Shown here in pieces: positions 1 to 6,888 of a stretch of 7,038 nucleotides of DNA. The stretch is from Oscillospiraceae bacterium (GTDB lineage Bacteria; Bacillota; Clostridia; Oscillospirales; Ruminococcaceae): the NCBI GenBank assembly GCA_018055565.1, contig JAGPHI010000042.1:1-7038 (forward strand), read 5' to 3'. The notes below the pieces were generated by a model. The model was not told the DNA's origin and ran no database searches. It saw only the letters and a program-made list of their open reading frames with translations. Within the stretch, counting starts at the first letter, position 1; every line of letters starts with the position of its first letter. The translations under genes and the position numbers were made by a program.

Positions 1-2
1 TT

Positions 3-1267
<1,265 letters not shown>

Positions 1268-1268
<1 letters not shown>

Positions 1269-1313
1269 TAGGGGCATACTGTATGAGCGGAATTCATCCG
1301 CCCGCCGTAGCCC
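1268..1313 (+). repeat. Palindromic intergenic repeat, copy B (mosaic)
   Basis: Starts GTAGGGGC and ends CCCGCCGTAGCCC, the same outer sequences as the copy at 1354-1388. The core differs: it has one small palindrome CATACTGTATG (1274-1284) followed by GCGGA-ATTCA-TCCGC. It looks like a hybrid of two variants of the same repeat family. Its first base is the last base of the glpK stop codon, so the element sits exactly at the gene end. Confidence 0.6.
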
Positions 1314-1316
1314 ATG

Positions 1317-1388
1317 TTCTGGACTCTTACCTATATTATCTAGCATCTAAACCGTAGGGGCGGATTCCATATCCGCCCGCCGTGCCCC
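1317..1388 (+). repeat. Compound repeat, copy A: CATCTAAA leader plus palindrome
   Basis: The leader (1317-1353) contains CTCTTA...CATCTAAA and matches 1661-1697 at a constant offset of 344 bp (22 of 28 bases over 1324-1351, ungapped). The palindrome follows: GTAGGGGCGGAT at 1354, with GGGCGGAT (1358-1365) pairing with ATCCGCCC (1371-1378) around a 5-base loop, then the tail GCCGTGCCCC to 1388. The palindromic 26 bp at 1354-1379 recur exactly, inverted, at 1532-1557. Confidence 0.75.
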
Positions 1389-1423
1389 ACAAACGAGGGA
1401 AACAAAACACGCATGCGGGTATC

Positions 1424-1538
1424 GGCCAAAATTGTTTGGGCGGTGTTTGTGCATATACAATCATTGCATGGTGTGCCAATTTTCGGGCGGTGTTTGTGCA
1501 TTTACAACACTTGCAGGTTGTGGCCAATTTTCGGGCGG
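1424..1538 (+). repeat. Tandem repeat, 47-48-bp period, about 2.4 copies
   Basis: GGGCGGTGTTTGTGCAT occurs at 1438-1454 and 1485-1501 (period 47). GCCAATTTTCGGGCGG occurs at 1475-1490 and 1523-1538 (period 48), with a diverged first copy GCCAAAATTGTTTGGGCGG at 1425-1443. Between them each unit carries TACAA...TTGCA-GGT-GTG. The final partial unit runs straight into the inverted palindrome at 1532, which shares the GGGCGG core. Open frames through this stretch only reflect the repeat; they have no ribosome binding site. Confidence 0.8.
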
Positions 1539-1557
1539 ATATGGAATCCGCCCCTAC
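1532..1557 (-). repeat. Palindromic intergenic repeat, copy C (inverted)
   Basis: Exact reverse complement of 1354-1379: begins CGGGCGGATAT and ends GCCCCTAC on the + strand. It lacks the leader and the GCCGTGCCC tail of the forward copies, being fused instead to the tandem repeat on its inner side. Confidence 0.8.
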
Positions 1558-1653
1558 AACACAAATGCGAAATTTCGGAAATTGAATGATTTGGCGATGC
1601 ATCCGCACGCAAATCTCGATAAACGGTTAAACGCGAAAGGTACCGCATCCTCA

Positions 1654-1732
1654 TTCTGACTTCTGACCTCTTATTTCTATTTTCTGACATCTAAAACATG
1701 GGGCGGATTCTATATCCGCCCGTCGTATCCCA
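1654..1732 (+). repeat. Compound repeat, copy D: TTCTGAC leader plus palindrome
   Basis: The leader contains the heptamer TTCTGAC three times (1654-1660, 1661-1667, 1682-1688), then CATCTAAA (1688-1695) and the palindrome GGGCGGAT (1701-1708) TCTAT ATCCGCCC (1714-1721) with tail GTCGTATCCCA. It is a diverged direct copy of 1317-1388: the leader aligns at offset 344 and the palindrome at offset 343, with the same order of parts, so leader and palindrome probably spread together as one unit. Between copies C and D, 1558-1653 holds only a short CGAAATTTCG palindrome (1568-1577) and nothing else I recognise. Confidence 0.7.
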
Positions 1733-1753
1733 CCCGCCAATAATATATACCGC

Positions 1754-1792
1754 AAAAGCGCGTGTCATGTAAAAATGACACGCGCTTTTTTT
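1754..1792 (+). terminator. Strong rho-independent terminator
   Basis: AGCGCGTGTCAT (1757-1768) pairs perfectly with ATGACACGCGCT (1775-1786) around the 6-base loop GTAAAA. Three further A-T pairs extend the stem, and seven T (1786-1792) follow. It points rightward, so it should end transcription from glpK and insulate the downstream promoter. It lies nearly 490 bp after the glpK stop, with only repeats between. Confidence 0.9.
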
Positions 1793-1859
1793 ACATGGCA
1801 AAACAAAAACAGCGGCTTTCATCCAAAATTCTAGTATCTGCATGTATGCACATCCCATA

Positions 1860-1930
1860 AAATACCGCGAAAAAGCACATAAGATAGAATTTTATGTCCG
1901 TTTAATCCGGTATTTGTAGCATTTTACAAA
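1860..1930 (+). other. Nested inverted repeats upstream of the promoter
   Basis: The outer arms AAATACCG (1860-1867) and CGGTATTT (1908-1915) are exact complements. Inside them ACATAA (1877-1882) pairs with TTATGT (1892-1897) around nine bases. Overlapping the outer right arm is a third palindrome, TTTGTA (1913-1918) N6 TACAAA (1925-1930), sharing three bases, so the two arrangements compete if the region is RNA. There is also a longer-range pair, AAAATTCTA (1825-1833) with TAGAATTTT (1885-1893). The stretch 1793-1961 has no gene. The element lies upstream of the best promoter, so it may be DNA binding sites rather than a transcribed structure; function unknown. Confidence 0.4.
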
Positions 1931-1948
1931 ATGAGCGATATATTTATA

Positions 1949-1992
1949 TGAGTATTGCATATTGAATAATACTCAATCAAATGATATACTCA
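1949..1992 (+). promoter_or_regulatory. Candidate operator cluster (three TGAGTAT/ATACTCA half-sites)
   Basis: TGAGTATT (1949-1956) and AATACTCA (1968-1975) form a perfect 8-bp inverted repeat with an 11-bp spacer, centred on the start of the -35 hexamer. A third half-site, ATACTCA (1986-1992), lies 17 bp after the second in the same orientation and overlaps the -10. Occupancy would block RNA polymerase, so repression is the expected mode. The likely binder is the MurR/RpiR protein encoded two genes down at 3372-4235; that link is inference from proximity. Confidence 0.5.
1962..1990 (+). promoter_or_regulatory. Sigma-A-type promoter for the transporter/regulator operon
   Basis: -35 TTGAAT (1962-1967), 17-bp spacer, -10 TATACT (1985-1990), with TG at 1982-1983 one base before the -10 (extended -10 form). 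The upstream 1938-1950 is almost pure A/T, as in an UP element. Predicted start of transcription is near 1997, giving a leader of about 48 nt before the ATG at 2045. It is the only convincing promoter I find in the window. Confidence 0.75.
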
Positions 1993-2044
1993 AAATGCAA
2001 TCAATGCCAAAGCGATTGACGAAGATGAAACAGAGGCCTAGCGA

Positions 2045-3271
2045 ATGAAACAACTTTTCTCAAAGCAAAAGTCAATCTTTGCGGTATGTTGGATTACGTA
2101 TGTACTTGCGTATTTATGCAGAGTGAATTTTTCTTCTGCGATGCTTAAAATATCACAAAGCATGCAGGTTACTTCCTCGCAGCTGGGTGCCATCGGCAGC
2201 GCGTTTTTTACCGTGTACGCATTAGGCCAGCTTGTGAACGGCTATATCGGCGATAGGATTTCGCCATACAAATTTGTAACCATTGCCATTGTGGGCACAG
2301 GCATATTAAACTTGGCCGTGTCGATGACAAACAGCTATTGGGTGCTTTTTGTTCTTTGGACGGTGAACGGCTATTTTCAATCCATGCTGTGGGGGCCGCT
2401 GATGCGCATCCTGTCGCAGCATTTTGACCGCAGCCAAACCGTGCACATTTCCACAGGCATGTCCACCTCGATGGTGGTGGGATACATTACCTCGTGGGCG
2501 GTATTTGGGCGGGCGTTTTTGTATCGTCCGTGGCAAACGTATTTTTTAATACCCGCGCTGATGGCGCTGACGGCAGGTGCCTTATGGATTATCAGCAGTG
2601 CCGAGCGCACACGCGCCACGGCAGCAAAACCGAAACCCGTGGCCATGCCCGCAGCACAAATTTTATACACGATAAAAAAGCAGCGGCTTTGGCTGGTGGC
2701 GCTTGTGTGCCTTTGCATGGGGCTTATTAAAGAAAGCTTGTCGCTGTGGGCGCCGCTTTTGCTTACGGAAATGCTGCACATTCAAACCGAAACTTCGCTT
2801 TTGCTGGTGATCATTATCCCGATTGGCAATTTTATGGGCATTTTGCTTGCGGGCAAGCTGATGCGCCGCAAAAACGATGTTAAAAAAACGTTGTCGTATC
2901 TTTTTCTGGCTGCTGTTTGCTGTAGCGCAAGCTTGTTTATCACCTATCGCATTTCCCCCATCGGCAGTGTGCTGGCGATTGCGGCGGTATCGGGCATTAT
3001 GTATGGATGCAATTCGCTTTTGCTTTCGTATCTGCCCATTTCGTTTGGCGGGGCCAATATTGTGTCTACCTTAGTTGGCCTGTTTGACTTTTCGTCGTAT
3101 ATGGGCGCGGCGCTATCCTCGGCATTGCTGGGCTTTGCGCTGCAAAGCAAAAACTATTTGGCGGTATTTGGCGTTTGGGCGCTTGTGCTCACGGTTGCGT
3201 TTGGGCTGACAATGCTGTTTAAGCTGAAAGCGCAAAATCCGGCGCAAGAGGCTGGCGCTGATGCAAAATAA
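2045..3271 (+). CDS. MFS transporter, organophosphate:phosphate antiporter type
   Basis: A 408-residue inner-membrane protein with about 12 membrane segments (roughly 11-31, 48-68, 77-94, 97-120, 136-158, 163-184, then a basic central loop 185-212, and six more to about 394). The loop 2-3 motif GYIGDRISPYK (66-76) is the MFS motif A. The first helix reads YLCRVNFSSAM, with Arg26 at the place of GlpT Arg45, and NGYFQSMLWGPLMRIL (108-123) resembles the OPA family pattern. Helix 7 reads GLIKESLSLWAP: Lys229 stands where GlpT/UhpT have the second phosphate-binding Arg. This suggests the UhpC-like branch with unknown substrate, perhaps a sugar phosphate or other anion. The start is supported by AGAGG (2032-2036) eight bases before the ATG. 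It is first in the presumed operon, directly after the promoter and operator cluster. The family is secure; the substrate is not. Confidence 0.88.
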   Translation: MKQLFSKQKSIFAVCWITYVLAYLCRVNFSSAMLKISQSMQVTSSQLGAIGSAFFTVYALGQLVNGYIGDRISPYKFVTIAIVGTGILNLAVSMTNSYWVLFVLWTVNGYFQSMLWGPLMRILSQHFDRSQTVHISTGMSTSMVVGYITSWAVFGRAFLYRPWQTYFLIPALMALTAGALWIISSAERTRATAAKPKPVAMPAAQILYTIKKQRLWLVALVCLCMGLIKESLSLWAPLLLTEMLHIQTETSLLLVIIIPIGNFMGILLAGKLMRRKNDVKKTLSYLFLAAVCCSASLFITYRISPIGSVLAIAAVSGIMYGCNSLLLSYLPISFGGANIVSTLVGLFDFSSYMGAALSSALLGFALQSKNYLAVFGVWALVLTVAFGLTMLFKLKAQNPAQEAGADAK

Positions 3272-3321
3272 ATCACCACGGGTTTAACGCCCCGCACGCA
3301 CAATTACACAAACCGCGCTTT

Positions 3322-3338
3322 GTATTTTGGCAAAACAC
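3322..3338 (+). promoter_or_regulatory. Near-perfect palindrome ahead of the regulator gene
   Basis: GTATTTTG-G-CAAAACAC is symmetric except for one pair. It lies in the 100-bp gap before the regulator gene, about 35 bp ahead of its start, where an autoregulatory site could sit. No good promoter accompanies it, so this is weak. Confidence 0.2.
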
Positions 3339-3371
3339 CGCAAGCGTTTTATGAAAGGAATGGGTATCATC

Positions 3372-4235
3372 ATGCTGCAAACGGAAATTAGCGCACTAAA
3401 TTTGATTAAAAAGAATTTGCTGTCCATGTCGGACACGGAAAAAAGAATCGGCAATTATTTGATGGAAAATGCGGCGCAGGCCGTGTACATGACCACAAAG
3501 ATGCTGGCGGCTGCTGCGGGCGTATCAGAGGGCAGTATTATCAATTTTTCCACAAAGCTTGGCTTTTCGGGTTTTTCTGATTTAAAAATCAGCCTCGCAC
3601 AGCAAATGGAGCCGGAAGCCAATTACATTTTCGACAGCGTCACCGTTGGCGATTCGCCAAAATTTGCAATGAAAAAAATGATTGATAATATGATATCCAC
3701 AATGCAAACCACCTTTGAGGTCATTTCCGAGCGCGAGCTATGCGAAATAGCCAACCTTTTGATGAAAACGCGCGGACGCATAGAGGTGTACGGCGTGGGC
3801 AGCTCCTCGATGGTTGCCAACGATATTTATTATCGCCTGATGCGCATCGGCCTGCCTGTCTATGCGGTTACAGACCCGCATATCGGCGCGGTTTCTGCGT
3901 CTATGTTAAACGAGGATTGCGTGGCCATCGGCATATCCCACAGCGGCAGAACAATTGAAACGCTGGATATTATGAAGCGCGCAAAGCAGCGCGGCGCAAA
4001 AACCATTTGCATGTCCGGTTATGCTGCAAGCCCGCTGGCGCAAATGTCGGATCATACCATTGTAATCGCTTCAAAGGAAGCGGAAATCCATAAGGAAGCC
4101 GTTACCTCGCGTTTGGCGCAGCTTTTGGTGTTTGACAGCCTGTGCGCCTATATCAGCTGCCAGAAAAACGCAGAGTCCGTTGGGCTGATGGATAATGTAA
4201 TCGACATCATTGGCGAGCATCGCAAACAGGATTAA
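3372..4235 (+). CDS. MurR/RpiR-family transcriptional regulator (HTH + SIS)
   Basis: A 287-residue cytoplasmic DNA-binding protein. Residues 1-80 are the RpiR N-terminal HTH domain: LLSMSDTEKRIGNYLMEN (16-33), then the helix-turn-helix MLAAAAGVSEGSIINFSTKL (44-63) and GFSGFSDLKISLAQQ. Residues about 125-260 are a SIS domain with VYGVGSSSMVANDI (139-152) and the phosphosugar-binding loop ISHSGRTIETLD (188-199). Family members usually bind a sugar phosphate and repress, less often activate, a sugar-use operon. The recognition helix has Asn58 where most relatives have Arg (VRF). Start choice: AAAGGA (3354-3359) lies 12 nt before ATG 3372; the unfinished permease gene at 6889 has the same layout. 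Alternatives at 3327 (TTG), 3351 and 3360 lie before or next to that site and add residues not expected in the family. The gene lies between the MFS and ABC genes and probably controls both from the promoter near 1962-1990. Confidence 0.92.
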   Translation: MLQTEISALNLIKKNLLSMSDTEKRIGNYLMENAAQAVYMTTKMLAAAAGVSEGSIINFSTKLGFSGFSDLKISLAQQMEPEANYIFDSVTVGDSPKFAMKKMIDNMISTMQTTFEVISERELCEIANLLMKTRGRIEVYGVGSSSMVANDIYYRLMRIGLPVYAVTDPHIGAVSASMLNEDCVAIGISHSGRTIETLDIMKRAKQRGAKTICMSGYAASPLAQMSDHTIVIASKEAEIHKEAVTSRLAQLLVFDSLCAYISCQKNAESVGLMDNVIDIIGEHRKQD

Positions 4236-4254
4236 CGAAAGCACAGGGCTTTCG
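4236..4254 (+). other. Stem-loop directly after the regulator stop codon
   Basis: CGAAAGC (4236-4242) pairs perfectly with GCTTTCG (4248-4254) around ACAGG. It begins on the base after TAA and is not followed by a T-run, so it is not a standard terminator. It could be a weak attenuator or a 3'-end stabiliser between the regulator and the binding-protein message. Confidence 0.5.
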
Positions 4255-4289
4255 CTGAACATATTCACAAAATAACAGGAGGAAAGAAC

Positions 4290-5618
4290 ATGAAACGTAT
4301 CACAGCAATCTTAATGGCATTGGTTATGGGGCTTTCACTTACGGCGTGCGGCGCACCGAAAAGCGACGCGCAAACGCCGGCTTCGTCTAAACCGACACAG
4401 TCTGTCCCCGCCGCAGATAATGCGGAAAAACTAAGCGGCACAATCGAATATTGGTCCAGCTGGAGCGAAACCGAGCCGCAGGCCGATGTAATCACGCGCG
4501 CTGCAAAGGAATTTATGAAGCTGAATCCCGATGTGAAAATCAATATCACATGGAACGGCCGCGATTTGCGCAAGCTGATTATCCCGGCGCTCGAATCCGG
4601 CACGCAAATTGATTGCTTTGACCATAATGCCGACACGGTAACGGCGCTTTGGTCGGATTACATTATGGATCTGTCTGATTTTTACGCGCAAACCTATCCC
4701 ACCACAAACGGCAAAACCTTTGAAGAGCAAACGATGCCCGCGTTTGTAGCGCTTGCAGAAAAGCTGGGCAACGGCAAAAAATATGTGCTGCCGTATGCGC
4801 CGCAGGCTTTGCTTTGGAATTATAATAAAGACATTTTTGCCGCTGCCGGCGTAACGGCCGCCCCCAAAACATGGGAAGAGTTTCTTGCAGCATGCGAAAA
4901 GATTAAAGCAGCGGGCTATACGCCCATTACCACCGATGATGCATATGCCGTAAACGTGTATGGCAACTATCTCTCGAAGCTCAAGGGCGACGACTGGGTG
5001 TTTAAACTTGTAAACGATAACACAAAAGCCATGTGGGACGACCCCGCCTGCCTTGAGGCTGCAAAAGCGATGCAAACACTGGCCGATAAGGGCTATTATG
5101 CGGCCAATGTGGCTTCCAACAAGTTCCCGTCTGCGCAGCAGGAAATGGTTATCGACGAAAAAATTGCCATGTATCTCAACGGCACATGGCTGCCCAACGA
5201 AGTGCGCGACACAGCGCGCGAGGACTTTAAATGGGGGCAATTTGCTTATCCCTTAGTGCCTGGCGGCGTTGACGGCCCCGAGGCAGGCCCTTATGGCTGC
5301 ACAGGCCTTGCCATTAACAAAAAAGCAGATGCCAATGTGGCCAAAGCGGCTTTCTCGTTCTTTGTGTTCTTAACCACCGGCGAATGGGACAAGACCTATG
5401 CACAGGAAACACGCTCGATTCCGATGGATGCGGCCAATGAATGGCCAGCGGCGCTTGTGGATGCCAAAAATATCATTCCGGCTTACACCACACGCTATTA
5501 CTCGCAAACTGCCATTCGTATGAACAATGACATACTGCCTGTTATCCAGTCTGGTGTGATCAATTTGATTTCGGGTGCTATTAAAGCAGAACAGTTTATC
5601 GCAGAAATGAAAAAGTAA
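4290..5618 (+). CDS. Carbohydrate ABC transporter substrate-binding lipoprotein (CUT1)
   Basis: A 442-residue extracellular, membrane-anchored binding protein that captures a sugar and delivers it to the permeases encoded downstream. The signal peptide is 1-19 with lipobox LTAC and lipidated Cys20, followed by a Ser/Thr/Pro/Ala-rich linker to about 47. The fold begins GTIEYWSSWSETEP (50-63). NYNKDIFAAAGVTAAPKTWE (177-196) is the typical family-1 solute-binding segment, and IAMYLNGTW (292-300) and the Gly-rich stretch near 325-340 also fit the family. Aromatics Trp55, Trp58, Trp88, Trp176 and Trp300 are candidates for stacking on sugar rings. AGGAGG (4277-4282) lies seven bases before the ATG, the best ribosome site in the window, as expected for a protein needed in excess over the permeases. 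The ligand cannot be read from the sequence; a UgpB-type glycerol-phosphate ligand is possible only by the distant glpK context. Confidence 0.93.
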   Translation: MKRITAILMALVMGLSLTACGAPKSDAQTPASSKPTQSVPAADNAEKLSGTIEYWSSWSETEPQADVITRAAKEFMKLNPDVKINITWNGRDLRKLIIPALESGTQIDCFDHNADTVTALWSDYIMDLSDFYAQTYPTTNGKTFEEQTMPAFVALAEKLGNGKKYVLPYAPQALLWNYNKDIFAAAGVTAAPKTWEEFLAACEKIKAAGYTPITTDDAYAVNVYGNYLSKLKGDDWVFKLVNDNTKAMWDDPACLEAAKAMQTLADKGYYAANVASNKFPSAQQEMVIDEKIAMYLNGTWLPNEVRDTAREDFKWGQFAYPLVPGGVDGPEAGPYGCTGLAINKKADANVAKAAFSFFVFLTTGEWDKTYAQETRSIPMDAANEWPAALVDAKNIIPAYTTRYYSQTAIRMNNDILPVIQSGVINLISGAIKAEQFIAEMKK

Positions 5619-5691
5619 ACCATTAAACAGTCAACCCCGTACAAGCGCATAGACACATCAGTATCCATTTGGCAAGAACTTGCTTTTGTCG

Positions 5692-5721
5692 CCTGCCTTG
5701 CGCTTTCAAGCGCAAGGCAGG
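5692..5721 (+). other. Long perfect stem-loop between binding protein and permease genes
   Basis: CCTGCCTTGCGCT (5692-5704) pairs perfectly with AGCGCAAGGCAGG (5709-5721) around TTCA. No T-run follows on either strand. It lies 73 bp after the binding-protein stop in a 230-bp gap. A very stable 3' hairpin here would protect the upstream message from exonucleases and give more binding protein than permease, as described for malE-malF in E. coli. Confidence 0.7.
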
Positions 5722-5760
5722 ACGCTTGCACCATACTGCGTGTATTTTAAACGCAAACAA

Positions 5761-5784
5761 CGCGCAATGGCGCGCAGCTGCGCC
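5761..5784 (+). other. GC-rich alternative hairpins before the permease gene
   Basis: CGCGC (5761-5765) can pair with GCGCG (5770-5774), or GCGCAGCTGCGC (5772-5783) can fold on itself; the two overlap and exclude one another. They lie 65 bp before the permease ATG. They may add to the hairpin at 5692-5721; no function is shown. Confidence 0.3.
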
Positions 5785-5848
5785 GACAAATTATAAAACC
5801 TTGCCGAATGGACTACTTATGCGCTTATACCTTACTGGAGGAAAATGC

Positions 5849-6742
5849 ATGCTGAAAAAGAAAAACGCCGTCGTCATTTTTTTGGGGCCGGCCATCCTGC
5901 TGTATATCTTGGTGTTTCTATATCCGGCAATCCGCACGGTGATTATGAGCTTTTTTGATGTAAAAAACATCACGTCCGCTGTTTCAGATTGGGGCTTTGT
6001 GGGTGTGCAAAACTTTACAAAGCTGTTTGATACGCGCCTTTTTATCGAATCGCTGAAAAACATATCAAAAATATGGCTTTGGGATGGCATAGCCACCATC
6101 TTGCTGTCTTTATTGACCGCAGTAATTCTCACCTCGAATATTAAGTGGAAAAAATTCTTTCGCGCAATTATCTATTTGCCCAATGTAATTGCGGCAATTG
6201 CGGTCGGCTATATGTGGATTTTGTATGTGTTTAACAACAAATTTGGCATGCTGACAACGCTTTTTGCAAAGCTTGGCATGGAAAAGCTGGCGGCCATTCA
6301 GTGGACGGATCAACAGCATTTGTTTTTTTCCATGAGCATTGCGTATGTGTTTTGCAATATCGGCTATTATATGCTCATCTACGTGGCGGCGATTGAAAAA
6401 ATCCCAGGCGATTATTACGAGGCGGCCAACATCGAGGGCGCAAGCCCCATTCGCTGCTTTTTTTCTATCACGTTGCCGCTGATTAAAAGTGTGTTTGCAA
6501 CATCGCTGGTATTATGGACAACGCGCGTTATGGGCTTTTTTGAGTTATCGCTGGTATTTAGCGATATTACCACCGTAACGCCTATGGTTTACACGTATAA
6601 TGCCTTGTTTGGCACAGAGCAAAGCGTGGTGGGCATGAACGTTGGCGTTGCGGCTGCATCCGCGGTAATTATGACGGTTTTGGTCATGATGGCCTTTCTC
6701 CTGTTTACAAAGCTGATTAAAGAAGAAAACCACGAAATGTAA
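5849..6742 (+). CDS. Carbohydrate ABC transporter permease, MalF/UgpA type
   Basis: A 297-residue membrane subunit with about six membrane segments (near 8-32, 78-97, 104-130, 158-183, 213-235, 265-290). The short lysine-rich N-terminus MLKKKNAV precedes the first helix. The cytoplasmic EAA loop that docks on the ATPase is clear: YYEAANIEGA (189-198), then ITLPLIKS (207-214) with the conserved Leu-Pro. Start: GGAGG (5837-5841) lies seven bases before ATG 5849. The open frame extends upstream to 5669, but that part contains the intergenic hairpins, codes for no transporter-like sequence and would bypass this ribosome site. It pairs with the binding protein upstream and the second permease after a 146-bp gap. 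No ATPase is in view; in Firmicutes this class often uses a shared MsmX-type ATPase encoded elsewhere. Confidence 0.93.
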   Translation: MLKKKNAVVIFLGPAILLYILVFLYPAIRTVIMSFFDVKNITSAVSDWGFVGVQNFTKLFDTRLFIESLKNISKIWLWDGIATILLSLLTAVILTSNIKWKKFFRAIIYLPNVIAAIAVGYMWILYVFNNKFGMLTTLFAKLGMEKLAAIQWTDQQHLFFSMSIAYVFCNIGYYMLIYVAAIEKIPGDYYEAANIEGASPIRCFFSITLPLIKSVFATSLVLWTTRVMGFFELSLVFSDITTVTPMVYTYNALFGTEQSVVGMNVGVAAASAVIMTVLVMMAFLLFTKLIKEENHEM

Positions 6743-6761
6743 AATAGTGCAGGAAAAGATA

Positions 6762-6852
6762 AGCAAAAGCGAGCACACGGTTTGCAATTTATGCCGGCAT
6801 GTGTATTTGCGCTTTTTGCTAAACAATTGGCAAAATTTCGGCCTAGCCGAAA
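6762..6852 (+). other. Structured gap between the two permease genes
   Basis: AGCAAAAGCG (6762-6771) can pair with CGCTTTTTGCT (6810-6820) with one bulged T. Farther on, TTTCGGC (6836-6842) pairs perfectly with GCCGAAA (6846-6852) around CTA. Neither is followed by a T-run. Permease pairs of this type usually overlap or nearly touch, so a 146-bp structured gap is unusual. Confidence 0.45.
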
Positions 6853-6888
6853 GCGCCTTCATTCCCTAAGAAAGGAATCGTCATAATT

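Larger units (their letters stand above)
1354..1557. mobile_element. MITE-like unit: 204 bp bounded by perfect 26-bp inverted repeats
   Basis: The 26 bp at 1354-1379 and at 1532-1557 are exact reverse complements, beginning GTAGGGGCGGAT and ending ATCCGCCCCTAC at the outer edges. The interior has no plausible gene and consists largely of a 47-48-bp tandem repeat. Such terminal inversion around non-coding DNA resembles a miniature inverted-repeat element. It could equally be two REP-like palindromes that happen to face each other, because each end is itself a hairpin and other copies lie nearby. I see no convincing target-site duplication (left flank CTAAACC, right flank AACACAA). Confidence 0.4.

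Noticed and set aside
1424..1538. CRISPR array
   Set aside because: The period is 47-48 bp, but the would-be spacers are themselves similar between copies, there are only two to three units and no cas gene is present.
1336..1690. Open frames of 62-90 codons on both strands in the repeat block
   Set aside because: They follow the tandem and palindromic repeats, lack ribosome binding sites and resemble no protein; they are repeat translation artefacts.
2007..2020. cre-like element in the leader of the MFS gene
   Set aside because: Only the central AAnCG part fits; about four of the defined consensus positions fail.
3304..3328. Promoter before the regulator gene (TTACAC...TATTTT)
   Set aside because: The spacer is only 13 bp and both boxes are weak; read-through from the promoter near 1962-1990 is simpler.
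4431..5240. 269-codon open frame on the minus strand
   Set aside because: It lies wholly inside the binding-protein gene, has a Cys/His/Arg-rich composition typical of antisense frames and shows no ribosome site.
5692..5721. Intrinsic terminator after the binding-protein gene
   Set aside because: The stem is strong, but there is no T-run on either strand, so termination is not supported.
5801..5830. Promoter TTGCCG-18-TTATAC before the first permease
   Set aside because: The predicted start would fall on the ribosome site itself, leaving almost no leader, and the -35 is poor.
5669..5848. N-terminal extension of the first permease
   Set aside because: The frame is open, but it spans the intergenic hairpins and bypasses the GGAGG site before ATG 5849; the extension has no transporter-like sequence.
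6848..6861. Catabolite-responsive (cre-like) element CGAAAGCGCCTTCA
   Set aside because: Differs at two positions from TGAAAGCGCTTTCA, overlaps a hairpin arm and lies between two permease genes far from any promoter; chance match likely.
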